11,946 nucleotides of DNA from JAKAVK01 sp964419095 (GCA_964419095.1 CAYQOG010000026.1:1-11946), one strand, 5' to 3'; numbered from the stretch's first letter, positions 1-6,313 are shown. Notes: a model not told the origin generated them from the sequence alone. Translations and numbers: made by a program.

Positions 1-13
1 TAAGGCAAGCTAA

Positions 14-24
14 GGCTTAAATAC
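14..24 (+). promoter_or_regulatory. TATA box of the toxin-antitoxin operon
   Basis: CTTAAATA at 16-23 fits an archaeal box A. Transcription would begin about 25 bases later, near 45, leaving a leader of under 10 bases before the ATG at 54. The hexamer TAAGGC occurs at 1-6, 11-16 and 42-47, on both sides of the TATA box, and could be an operator for the autoregulation usual in such modules. The operator role is inference. Confidence 0.5.
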
Positions 25-53
25 GTGAACCGCGCATATAATAAGGCGATAAT

Positions 54-245
54 ATGCAGCAGCAGGTAATGGAAAGTGAACTCAGGAACATAAAGAATAG
101 ACTCGATTCCTTGACTATCTTATACAAGAATCTCCTCGACGCACTGGTTAAGACAGGTAAGGTCTTGCCTGATGAGCGGAAGGCGATAGCATCGAAGGAA
201 AAAATCATGTCTGAAAAGGATCTGTACAATGCAATGAAGGCGTAA
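54..245 (+). CDS. Putative RelB-like antitoxin
   Basis: A 63-residue acidic/basic helical protein directly upstream of a RelE-type toxin. The assignment rests mainly on this position and size; the sequence itself matches no family I can name with certainty. Residues 1-35 look like one long amphipathic, possibly coiled-coil helix that could dimerise. The C-terminal part (about 40-63, containing SEKDLYNAM) would be the toxin-wrapping segment by analogy with archaeal aRelB. The stop codon is 2 bases before the toxin ATG, so the two genes are surely co-transcribed and translation is probably coupled. Expected role: bind and neutralise the toxin and repress the shared promoter. No DNA-binding motif such as ribbon-helix-helix is obvious, so repression is inferred only. 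Confidence 0.72.
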   Translation: MQQQVMESELRNIKNRLDSLTILYKNLLDALVKTGKVLPDERKAIASKEKIMSEKDLYNAMKA

Positions 246-247
246 AC

Positions 248-511
248 ATGTCCTTCGAAGTGCTAGCAAAGAAAACAGCACTCAAATTTATCGAATCGCT
301 CGATAAGAAACGAAAGATTACATTGAAGGAAGCGATAGATTTCTTGAAGAACGAACCTGTACCGGCAGGCACATACGATGTTATCAAACTTGAAGGCTAT
401 GATAGTCATTACAGGATAAGAATAGGGAATATGAGAATAGTCTACGAAGTTCTGTGGTCAGAAAAGCGCATTATAGTGCATTTTGCTGGCTGGCGAGGCA
501 ACGCTTATTAG
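248..511 (+). CDS. RelE/ParE-family toxin (probable ribosome-dependent mRNA interferase)
   Basis: An 87-residue protein of RelE size and layout: an N-terminal helical pair (about 5-40, ending in FLKNEPVPAG), then the beta-sheet core signature YRIRIGNMRIVYEVLWSEKR (about 57-76) and a C-terminal IIVHFAGWRGNAY. Family members typically have YRLRVGDYRVIYEV followed by a hydrophobic strand and a terminal HRREVY-like tail. Here that tail is WRGNAY, so the usual His and second Arg are changed; Arg and the final Tyr remain. RelE toxins cut mRNA in the ribosomal A site, while ParE relatives target gyrase. The archaeal setting and the YRIRIG motif favour RelE. The altered tail leaves open whether this copy is fully active. 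It follows the antitoxin by 2 bases. Confidence 0.88.
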   Translation: MSFEVLAKKTALKFIESLDKKRKITLKEAIDFLKNEPVPAGTYDVIKLEGYDSHYRIRIGNMRIVYEVLWSEKRIIVHFAGWRGNAY

Positions 512-539
512 TGGTGTGTCGGCTAATGCACTTTTAGCA

Positions 540-593
540 CTATTTACCGCCAAAGGAGAATCGGCCTCTGAGGCAGATGTTCCTTGCCTCCAT
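540..593 (-). CDS. Possible 17-residue micro-ORF (speculative)
   Basis: On the minus strand, GAGGAG (600-605) lies 6 bases before an ATG at 593, and a TATA-like GTATATATCC (about 622-631) lies upstream at suitable distance. The frame reads 17 residues, starting MEARNICLRG, before a TAG. Initiation signals look complete, but so short an ORF can occur by chance and nothing is recognised. A GCCTCTGAGGC palindrome lies inside it (563-573). Confidence 0.15.
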   Translation of the reverse strand: MEARNICLRGRFSFGGK

Positions 594-633
594 AGAATCT
601 TCTCCTCGTCAAGACGTAGTTCGGATATATACA

Positions 634-666
634 ACAATATATGTTTATCTGTTGATTATATAATCA
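634..666 (+). promoter_or_regulatory. TATA-rich promoter region upstream of the 21-residue basic ORF
   Basis: Two TATA-like elements, CAATATATG (634-642) and the palindromic GATTATATAATC (654-665), precede the small basic ORF at 683. The first would give a start near 665 and a short leader with a ribosome-binding site; the second would give a nearly leaderless transcript. Which one is used cannot be told from the sequence. Confidence 0.4.
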
Positions 667-682
667 AGTAAAGAGGGAAAGC

Positions 683-748
683 ATGAGCAGAGCTGGAATA
701 ACCCAAAAGCAGAGAAGAAGAAAAACGAAGCGATGGAAGAACGCGTAA
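683..748 (+). CDS. 21-residue highly basic micro-protein
   Basis: ATG at 683 is preceded by a purine-rich GAGGGA (673-678) and TATA elements at 634-666. The frame encodes 21 residues, MSRAGITQKQRRRKTKRW followed by KNA, ending in TAA at 746-748. Nine of the 21 residues are Lys or Arg. Size and charge recall eL41-type ribosomal mini-proteins, about 23-25 residues of mostly Arg/Lys, but the sequence does not match eL41 well enough to name it. A nucleic-acid-binding or ribosome-associated peptide is the natural guess. It stands alone between the toxin gene and a convergent minus-strand gene. Proper initiation signals argue for a real gene; shortness argues for caution. Confidence 0.45.
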   Translation: MSRAGITQKQRRRKTKRWKNA

Positions 749-758
749 TGGGCTAAAT

Positions 759-1130
759 TCATACCTTGGTTACGTATTTGTCGAAATTGTAGACAAGGTT
801 AGGGAATTCCTTCGCCACCAATCCTGGAAGGCATACTGCTGAACCATTTGCTCCTTCCGTTGGGAATCCGATCAGCGTGTTTCCGTGCACGGCGCAGTCT
901 CCGACTCCTGGATTAAAGCCTTTTAGAAGCCTGAAAACAGCTGCAACCTCGTCCTGCTGCCTATATGCTTCTGCATATTCTATGGCTACCACCCTTCTCA
1001 TGCCTGTCGACATCCTGCTTGTGTATACTCCATCCTTTGTCACTATTACCGGAAACTTGATGAAGTTCTTGGCCTTTTCCTCCTCGATCCCTGCGCCAGT
1101 GGATGGGAGACATTTGTAAATTCGAAGAAC
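759..1130 (-). pseudogene. Conserved-looking protein fragment lacking a normal start
   Basis: The open frame covers 762-1130 on the minus strand between TAG (1131-1133) and TGA (759-761). It has no in-frame ATG near its beginning. The first usual start is GTG at 1043 (94 residues, MTKDGVYTSRMSTG...), with no ribosome-binding site. Upstream of that GTG the frame still looks like protein (STGAGIEEEKAKNFIKF), suggesting the true N-terminus lies further up. An ATG at 1113 in the neighbouring frame would join it if one base were gained or lost near 1095-1110. The protein has Gly-rich GFNPGVGDCAVHGNT and GFPTEGANGSAVC segments; I do not recognise the family. Its 5' part overlaps head-on with the start of the gene at 1103. 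It is a truncated or frameshifted gene, or a GTG-started protein. Confidence 0.5.
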
Positions 1131-1558
1131 CTAGACTAGCTTCGCTCGCGACTGTGGACACCAAAGGTCCTTTCTCATGCCCTGTCTACTTCGTCCATGA
1201 CAATGAGTCCAACATCTACTTCATCTCCTCCGATGCTTCCAGGCACGTCGCCCGCCTGAAGGACAATCCTGCCGTCGGAATATCAATATATGATCCGCAG
1301 AAGGCCTTGAAGAATCTTCAGACATGCCTCGAAATAAGGGGCGTTGCCACACGGGTCCCTGGCCAAGATCGAGGAAGTCTACAAGGAAAGAAAACACCGT
1401 TTACCGGCATTACTATGTTCGACTCGAGCGGGCATGATGGCTATTTCGTCCGGGCCCATCATGGCGTTTTCGTCATGATAAAGCCCACGGAAATATCCTA
1501 TGTTAATACCGAACTTTTCGGAGGCGAGGTAATGCATGTGCCTCTTAATGAGCTGTGA
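1103..1558 (+). pseudogene. Pyridoxamine 5'-phosphate oxidase-like flavin-binding split-barrel protein with two compensating frameshifts
   Basis: A 151-residue frame. The N-terminal half has the split-barrel pattern EPRLASLATVDTKGPFSCPV (9-28) and a run like SSDASRHVARLKDNPAVGIS, where family members bind FMN or F420 at a dimer interface. The C-terminal half (GVFVMIKPTEISYV) fits the last strands. Between residues about 86 and 101 the frame reads an implausible PGQDRGSLQGKKTPFT. The +1 frame over 1359-1405 instead reads LAKIEEVYKERKHRLP, the helix expected there. One extra base near 1352-1358 and one missing base near 1405 would explain this and leave both ends in frame. The real or ancestral protein would be about the same length. 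Substrate unknown. The start at 1103 may be internal, since the N-terminus is a little short. Either genuine damage or sequence error. Confidence 0.72.
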
Positions 1559-1612
1559 CCAGTGCCCCGTCAAATATGCGAATTCTTCCAGTAACCTAAA
1601 CTTGTAGTACTG

Positions 1613-1625
1613 TTTTAAATATCTT
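1613..1625 (+). promoter_or_regulatory. TATA box of the 49-residue Cys/His protein gene
   Basis: TTTTAAATAT at 1613-1622 is a good box A. Transcription would begin near 1643, leaving a leader of about 15 bases containing the purine-rich GGGGGTGGAAGG (1645-1656) just before the ATG at 1658. Confidence 0.55.
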
Positions 1626-1657
1626 AATTACGTACCCTTTTCAAGGGGGTGGAAGGA

Positions 1658-1807
1658 ATGGGAGAATACGTCTTCTCCTGTGCATGCGGGTACGACTCGC
1701 GGCACTCTAACAAGAAGGGCGTCATAAGAGATGCGGAGCGCCACGGACGGAAGTGCAGCATGGCATGGGATGTGGACATGCAGAGCATCGATGTAGTGTT
1801 CGAGTGA
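1658..1807 (+). CDS. 49-residue Cys/His miniprotein, possible zinc finger
   Basis: ATG at 1658 through TGA at 1807. It has its own TATA box (1613-1622) and a purine-rich leader. The protein begins MGEYVFSCACGYDS and carries C8-A-C10, H16, and H29-x3-C33 (HGRKC). This CxC...HxxxC arrangement suggests a single zinc-binding finger with a helix between the ligand pairs. It ends in an acidic tail (SIDVVFE). It faintly recalls small DUF1059-type metal-binding proteins, which also have a Cys pair followed by a helix with His, but the spacing differs and I do not assign it. A DNA- or protein-binding miniprotein is possible; no function is claimed. It is monocistronic and intact, unlike both flanking genes on the same strand. 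Confidence 0.7.
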   Translation: MGEYVFSCACGYDSRHSNKKGVIRDAERHGRKCSMAWDVDMQSIDVVFE

Positions 1808-1888
1808 AGAACTCAACGCCCGTCGCTTGCGAAAGTATGGTCATTGCGTTATGACTCAATGCTATGACTAGTCCTATAGGATGAAAGC

Positions 1889-1908
1889 AGCTGGAGCCCT
1901 GGCTGCGG
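1889..1908 (+). other. Small hairpin in the gap before the TSUP gene
   Basis: GCAGC (1887-1891) and GCTGC (1902-1906) can pair around a 10-base loop. The gap 1808-1958 otherwise holds a TATA box and a repeated TATGACT. The hairpin has no T-tract after it, so it is a weak terminator candidate at best. Confidence 0.2.
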
Positions 1909-1910
1909 AA

Positions 1911-1919
1911 GATTTATAC
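1911..1919 (+). promoter_or_regulatory. TATA box of the TSUP permease gene
   Basis: ATTTATA at 1912-1918 sits about 40 bases before the GTG at 1959, predicting a start near 1940 and a leader of about 20 bases. No strong ribosome-binding site is seen. Confidence 0.45.
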
Positions 1920-1958
1920 GTTAATGCCTTTTAATGTTATAACATTGAAACACATTAA

Positions 1959-2760
1959 GTGGTTCTGTCGGATATAATGACTTCGGCAGTGCTCGCGGCG
2001 CCCGGCGCGTTCATCGGCCTTCTCGTAGGCATGACTAGCGCTGGATCCGGCGCGCTTCTCGCGCCGATACTCCTTCTCGACTTCAACTCGGTGGTTGGGA
2101 AGCCCTTCGTCGTTGGTACGGCAACCACATACGGAACGATAACCAAGTTTGTAGGCAGCGCAAGGAACTATCTTACGCGAAGCCTGAAGAGCAGCTATGT
2201 GCTGATGATAGCCGCTACCGGGGTTCCTACCGCTGCAATAGGCGCATTCTATTCCTCTGCGCTCATAACCTGGAATCTTTTCTCGCCGCTGCTTGCAATT
2301 GCCCTGATAGTGGTCGCATTGCTGATTGTGCTGGGCCAGAAGCTCAAGAAGGCCAAGTCGTACGTTGACCCTGAAATGAACAGGAATGTGAGAATAAAGG
2401 AAATGGCGATAGGCCTTTACATAGGGCCGATAGGCAGCTTCACCGGAGTCTCGACAGGAAGCCTTCTGGCGGCCTCGCTGATAGTCCTGCTGAAGTTCAG
2501 CCCGAGGACGGCGGTGACCATTGCCGTATTCGAGGAAGGGGTGATACTGCTTGCCGCCACTGCGGTGCAGCTCTATCTCGGTCACGTGAACTTCCCCGTT
2601 ACCGGACTCCTTGCGCTGGGAAGGATACCAGGGATACTCATAGGAAGCCATTTAGGCGAACCAGCGCCTGCTGAAATACGGCATTGCCGGGCTTATCATA
2701 TTCGAATCGGCAAGGACGCTCTCGCAATTCTTCTTCGGCAAGACCTTCTTCGTCGTCTGA
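1959..2760 (+). pseudogene. TauE/SafE (TSUP) family membrane transporter, frameshifted near the C-terminus
   Basis: A polytopic membrane protein of the TSUP superfamily, whose members export or import sulfite, sulfoacetate or other organic anions. The first helix holds the Gly/Ser-rich signature LLVGMTSAGSGALLAPILLL, and the second half repeats it as IGPIGSFTGVSTGSLLAASL, matching the inverted-repeat TSUP fold. From 1959 the frame stays convincing to about 2654, then turns into a Arg/His-rich tail with no helix. In the +1 frame from 2656 the expected last helix appears, AANQRLLKYGIAGLIIFE-like from 2656 on, ending FFGKTFFVV and TGA at 2758-2760. One extra base around 2652-2656 accounts for this. 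Corrected length about 266 residues, normal for the family. Start may be GTG 1959 or ATG 1977. If left uncorrected the frame ends at 2780 inside the convergent gene. Substrate cannot be told. Confidence 0.85.
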
Positions 2761-2766
2761 AAAAGA

Positions 2767-3165
2767 TCACCTGCCATTAGGAACATGTAATGCGGACAGA
2801 CCAGAGAGCTGCGCGTACTCCCACTGGAGGTCATTCGCGCGCCTGCTCAAGTCGGCTATCTCATACCGATCGAAGCCGCGTTTCTTTGCAATGTCCACCA
2901 TCATGCCTGCCTCGGTGTATCCTCGCTTTACTGCAGCCAATACCTTCCTCTGCGCCCTCGGGCTCAATTGCCCAAATGCTTCAAGCACAGCCGGTCCATG
3001 AGTGCGGCCTACCATCCCATCGCGCACCCCAAGCGCCTTTTCAAATGCCTGCCTGTGGTCTTCGAGGCTACGGTCCCTCCTAAGGTCGTGCATCAATTGT
3101 TCCGTTCTCCTTGATGCGAATTCGGCTACCCTGTTCAAGTCCTTGCACCAGATAAAAATACCCAT
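2767..3165 (-). CDS. Unrecognised helical, charged protein
   Basis: A 132-residue protein rich in Arg, Lys, Glu and Ala that looks all-helical and soluble. Segments such as LSPRAQRKVLAAVKRGYTEA and IADLSRRANDLQWEYAQLSG have heptad-like spacing. No Cys cluster, membrane helix or catalytic motif is visible beyond a single Cys near the N-terminus (IFIWCKDL). I do not recognise the family. ATG at 3165 is about 43 bases from the palindromic TATA at 3208-3219, which gives a short leader and supports this start. It ends 6 bases from the corrected stop of the convergent TSUP gene. It may be a nucleic-acid-associated or structural protein, judged only by charge, so function is left open. Confidence 0.7.
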   Translation of the reverse strand: MGIFIWCKDLNRVAEFASRRTEQLMHDLRRDRSLEDHRQAFEKALGVRDGMVGRTHGPAVLEAFGQLSPRAQRKVLAAVKRGYTEAGMMVDIAKKRGFDRYEIADLSRRANDLQWEYAQLSGLSALHVPNGR

Positions 3166-3203
3166 CGGCCTTATTTATGGCTTTCTTCCGGTGCTGTATT
3201 CTC

Positions 3204-3220
3204 AGATATATTTAAATATG
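3204..3220. promoter_or_regulatory. Palindromic TATA element of a divergent promoter
   Basis: ATATTTAAATAT (3208-3219) is a perfect 12-bp palindrome that reads as a box A on both strands. It lies 43 bases from the minus-strand ATG (3165) and about 78 bases from the uL16 ATG (3297). TTCCGG occurs on both sides (3185-3190 and 3223-3228). A second TATA-like AGTATACTC (3232-3240) could serve the uL16 gene with a shorter leader. Confidence 0.5.
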
Positions 3221-3296
3221 CATTCCGGCATAGTATACTCATCGACTTTTTCGGCTAAGGATTCCGTTCCAGCTAAAGTCAATCAAAGTGGTTTAG

Positions 3297-3863
3297 ATGA
3301 AGTTAAGACCTGCACGATCCGTCAGAAGCATACACAGCCAGGCATGGGCCAGGTATTCCGTCAAGAAGCCCAGGAAGAATTACATAAAGGCGCTTCCCCA
3401 CACAAGCCTGCTTATCTTCAAGATGGGCCAGAACAAGCCCACCTATGAGCTTCTCCTGAGTCTTGTCTCAGACCAGCGGGTCCAGTTGCGCTCAAACTCT
3501 CTCGAGGCGGCAAGGCAGGTTGCCAACAAGTATCTCGAAAGGGAGCTTCTCACAAACTATTTCCTCAAACTGCTTCCTTATCCCCACAACGTAGTCAGGG
3601 AGAAGAAGAGGGCAACGGGAGCAGGAGCAGACAGGATCTCACAAGGCATGTCCCTCTCATTCGGAAGCCCATCCTCGGTTGCGGCAAGGGTCAAGCCCGG
3701 CCAGACGGTATTCCAGCTAAAGGCGATGAACTCGAACAAGAACATAGCGCGGGAGGCATTGAGCAGGGCATCGAAGAAGCTCTCAGGCACATACAAGATA
3801 ATCATAGAGCCCCTGCAGCCGCCTGTGCAGAATGCGATCGAGGCGCAGCAGGCGGCAGCCTGA
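3297..3863 (+). CDS. rpl10e: Large-subunit ribosomal protein uL16 (archaeal L10e)
   Basis: A 188-residue protein opening with MKLRPARS, the hallmark N-terminus of archaeal L10e (usual MKLRPARCYR). It also has LSLVSDQRVQLRSNSLEAAR (about 54-73) and the strongly conserved RATGAGADRISQGM (about 105-118), followed by FGSP...AARVKPGQ. uL16 sits in the central part of the 50S subunit between the A- and P-site tRNA region and the GTPase centre and helps position aminoacyl-tRNA. Length is close to the 165-180 typical of archaea, with a short extra C-terminal PVQNAIEAQQAAA tail. The gene has its own promoter region (3208-3240) and ends 86 bases before the GlyRS gene, which also has a TATA box, so it is probably its own transcript. 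Confidence 0.96.
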   Translation: MKLRPARSVRSIHSQAWARYSVKKPRKNYIKALPHTSLLIFKMGQNKPTYELLLSLVSDQRVQLRSNSLEAARQVANKYLERELLTNYFLKLLPYPHNVVREKKRATGAGADRISQGMSLSFGSPSSVAARVKPGQTVFQLKAMNSNKNIAREALSRASKKLSGTYKIIIEPLQPPVQNAIEAQQAAA

Positions 3864-3895
3864 CTCTCAGATCCGATTTCTCCGCTTCAGATGTT

Positions 3896-3911
3896 ATTTT
3901 AAACCTTTATC
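3896..3911 (+). promoter_or_regulatory. TATA box of the glyS-ogg-translin operon
   Basis: TTTTAAACCTTTAT at 3897-3910 contains a box A-like core. Transcription would start near 3930. AGGT (3939-3942) lies 7 bases before the ATG at 3950 and supports that start over the in-frame GTG at 3944. Confidence 0.5.
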
Positions 3912-3949
3912 GTTGATGTTATACCTGGAGGTTTTCTCAGGTAGTGCTA

Positions 3950-5425
3950 ATGGATAACGAGGAGCTTGTGGGCTTTGCAAAACGGGTCGGCCTTTTCTGG
4001 CCCGCAGCCGACATATACGGCGGAGCTGCAGGGCTGTATGACTATGGCCACCTCGGCGCCTCTATAAAAAGGAGATTCGAGGATATATGGATCTCGTACT
4101 TCATAGAGAGGAACAACAACTATTTCCTCATCGACGGATCAAACATGCTCCCCGAGAAGCCTCTTGTCGCATCTGGTCATGCCTCAAGGTTCAACGATAT
4201 CATAATTTCGTGCACGAAGTGCAAGAGCTTCTACCGCGCCGATGTCCTTCTCGCAGAACTGGGCGTCGAGATAAACGAGGGTGCGGACGCAAAGCAGATA
4301 GAGGAAACGATAAAAGCCAAAGGGGTCAAGTGCCCCAAGTGCAAAGGCGAATTGGGAGAGCCGAAAGCATTCAACATGATGGTAGACGTGGCATTAGGCC
4401 CGGAGAAGAAGGAGAAAGGATACCTGAGGCCGGAGACTGCGCAATCCGTGTACCTGAATTTTTACAGGGAGTTCTCTGTCCTCAGGAAAAAGCTGCCCCT
4501 GGGCCTTGCGATAATAGGAAGGGCTTACAGAAATGAGATCTCTCCGAGGCAGGGTCTCTACAGGATGCGGGAACTGATCCAGGCCGAACTGCAGATATTC
4601 TTCGACCCCGACAATTTCCAGAAAGAGCTAACTGCTCCAAAGGCAGAACTCACGGTTGTGCCGTACGGCACAGGCAAACAGGCAAAGTTGAAAGCTGAGG
4701 AACTGGCAAAGCTGGGCTACCCCGTATTCTACATAAACCACATGGTCATGATAAACAACTTCTACAGGAATGTGCTCAATGTCCCTGAGGAGAGGCTTAG
4801 ATTCTTCGAGAAAGGCGGAAATGACAAGGCGTTCTACAACAAGGTGCACATGGACATAGAAGTGGATGTAAAGAGCTGGGGAGGATTCAAAGAGGTCGGC
4901 GGGCTCCACTACCGCGGAGACTATGACCTGACATCGCATTCGAAAGGATCCGGACAGGATCTCTCGGTCAGCATAGACGGAAGGAGGTTCATGCCCAATG
5001 TACTTGAACTTAGCTTTGGCGTCGACAGGAACATCTGGATGCTCGCGGATGTTTTCTACAGCAAGGAGGCTGAGAGGGATCTGTTCTCCCTGCCTGGTTA
5101 CCTTGCGCAATATGCAGCGGCTGTCTTCCCTCTCCAGAAGGACGATGCGCTTGAGAAGAAGGCGATGGAGATATACAGCGAGATAAGCCCCCTGTTCAGG
5201 GTACTCTATGACACGTCTGCCTCGATAGGAAAGAGATACGCACGGATGGATGAGATAGGCACGCCATTCTGCATAACGATAGACTTTGAAACGGTTGACA
5301 GCAAGTCAGAGAATTTCAACAAGGTCACGGTGCGAAAGCGCGATGACAAGAGCCAGGTGCGCGTTACGCTCGAAGAATTGATACGCATGATTGCGTCTTC
5401 GAGGCTTGTCAAAGAGCTAATGTGA
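3950..5425 (+). CDS. glyS: Glycyl-tRNA synthetase (class II, archaeal/eukaryotic alpha2 type)
   Basis: Charges tRNA-Gly with glycine in the cytosol. From the ATG at 3950 it has 491 residues. The N-terminal catalytic part opens FAKRVGLFWPAADIYGGAAG (motif 1 region). An inserted zinc ribbon has C88-x2-C91 and C128-x2-C131. Class II motif 2 is RNEISPRQG (about 194-202), a glycine-site segment GGLHYRGDYDL follows near 317-327, and motif 3 is LSFGVDRNIW (about 354-363). The C-terminal anticodon-binding domain runs from about 395 and includes DEIGTPFCITIDF and VTVRKRDDKSQVRV. Archaeal GlyRS is more often around 550-600 residues, so this is a compact form with shortened insertions but all core motifs. 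ATG 3950 is preferred to GTG 3944 because of AGGT at 3939-3942. First gene of an operon; the next gene starts 9 bases after its stop. Confidence 0.97.
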   Translation: MDNEELVGFAKRVGLFWPAADIYGGAAGLYDYGHLGASIKRRFEDIWISYFIERNNNYFLIDGSNMLPEKPLVASGHASRFNDIIISCTKCKSFYRADVLLAELGVEINEGADAKQIEETIKAKGVKCPKCKGELGEPKAFNMMVDVALGPEKKEKGYLRPETAQSVYLNFYREFSVLRKKLPLGLAIIGRAYRNEISPRQGLYRMRELIQAELQIFFDPDNFQKELTAPKAELTVVPYGTGKQAKLKAEELAKLGYPVFYINHMVMINNFYRNVLNVPEERLRFFEKGGNDKAFYNKVHMDIEVDVKSWGGFKEVGGLHYRGDYDLTSHSKGSGQDLSVSIDGRRFMPNVLELSFGVDRNIWMLADVFYSKEAERDLFSLPGYLAQYAAAVFPLQKDDALEKKAMEIYSEISPLFRVLYDTSASIGKRYARMDEIGTPFCITIDFETVDSKSENFNKVTVRKRDDKSQVRVTLEELIRMIASSRLVKELM

Positions 5426-5434
5426 TGTGGTACA

Positions 5435-6313
5435 ATGCAACTTGAAGTGGAAGGCTTTAACCTGAGTCTGAGCGCGCTTAGCGGGCAGCCTCTGACATTC
5501 TACTCAGATTACAAGAAGGAAGGAAACAATGAGATGCTGAGCTACATGACCCGCAAAGGCAGAATTACCATAGGCGCATCAACAGATGGTGAGAAAACAA
5601 GACTCAGGTACGCTTACGGTGGCGAGCACACCGCAACGAGCGCAAAGCGCGAGATAATGGAGAGGTTCGCGCTAAACGAAGATATCACGAAAATATACAG
5701 CAAGATAAACACCGACCAATTCATCAACGAAGCGATAAACGAACTGCACGGTCTCAGGGTCACGAAGAACGATCCGTGGGAGACAACCGTATGCTTTGTA
5801 ATATCGCAGTTCAACAACATAAAGAGGATACGCGGCATAATAAGGAATCTGACAAACACGTTCGGTGAGGAGATCGAGTTCGGCGAAGCGAAGGGAAAGC
5901 TCTTCCCCACGCCCGAGGCGCTCGCAAATGCCGATATCTCTGCAATAAGGAAATGCGGCACAGGGTTCAGGGACAAGTACATAAAGAAAGTTGCTGCCGA
6001 GTGCGCTTCGAGAGTGGAACTTGAGGACATCTACGATCTCGATTATGGCAAGGCGAAGGAAAAGCTCCTTGGACTGCATGGGATAGGGGATAAGGTGGCG
6101 GACTGCATACTCCTCTTCGGGTACAGGAAACTCGAGGCATTCCCGATAGACACATGGGTGAAGCGTGTGGTTGAGGCGAAGTACTTCAGGGGACGGAAGA
6201 AAAGCATGAAGCAGATACATGACTTTGCGGAGAAACGCTGGTCCGGGCTATGCGGATACTCCAACCAATATATCTTCTGGCAGGGCAGGACGAACAAGAT
6301 AGGCGTGGTATGA
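5435..6313 (+). CDS. ogg: 8-oxoguanine DNA glycosylase/AP lyase, OGG1 type
   Basis: Removes 8-oxoguanine from DNA and cuts the abasic site by beta-elimination. At 292 residues it has the two-domain OGG1 plan: an antiparallel beta N-terminal domain (about 1-85) and the helical HhH-GPD part. The helix-hairpin-helix reads LHGIGDKVADCILLFG (214-229). Lys220 is the Schiff-base lysine, matching human K249, and Asp239 in FPIDTW matches D268. FNNIKRI (126-132) matches the conserved NNNIARI, and GTGFRDKYI (175-183) carries the Arg equivalent to human R204. All key residues are present, so it should be active. It follows GlyRS by 9 bases and overlaps the translin gene by four (ATGA), so it is the middle gene of a translation/repair operon. 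OGG1 rather than AGOG because of the large N-terminal domain. Confidence 0.95.
   Translation: MQLEVEGFNLSLSALSGQPLTFYSDYKKEGNNEMLSYMTRKGRITIGASTDGEKTRLRYAYGGEHTATSAKREIMERFALNEDITKIYSKINTDQFINEAINELHGLRVTKNDPWETTVCFVISQFNNIKRIRGIIRNLTNTFGEEIEFGEAKGKLFPTPEALANADISAIRKCGTGFRDKYIKKVAAECASRVELEDIYDLDYGKAKEKLLGLHGIGDKVADCILLFGYRKLEAFPIDTWVKRVVEAKYFRGRKKSMKQIHDFAEKRWSGLCGYSNQYIFWQGRTNKIGVV

Noticed and set aside
483..671. Plus-strand open frame after the toxin gene
   Set aside because: It starts inside the toxin gene, has no initiation signals, and its translation is Ser/Ala-rich without any motif.
1914..2651. Long minus-strand open frame opposite the TSUP gene (245 codons)
   Set aside because: Its translation is Arg/His/Tyr-rich low-quality sequence, as expected from the antisense of a hydrophobic gene; the plus strand has clear TSUP motifs.
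4628..5110. Minus-strand open frame opposite glyS
   Set aside because: Antisense shadow of conserved GlyRS coding sequence; no promoter or family likeness.
5672..6220. Minus-strand open frame opposite ogg
   Set aside because: Antisense shadow; the plus frame carries all OGG1 catalytic residues.
6250..6309. Earlier start for the translin gene
   Set aside because: The extra 20 residues come from inside the OGG gene and do not fit the family; the ATGA overlap at 6310 is the natural start.
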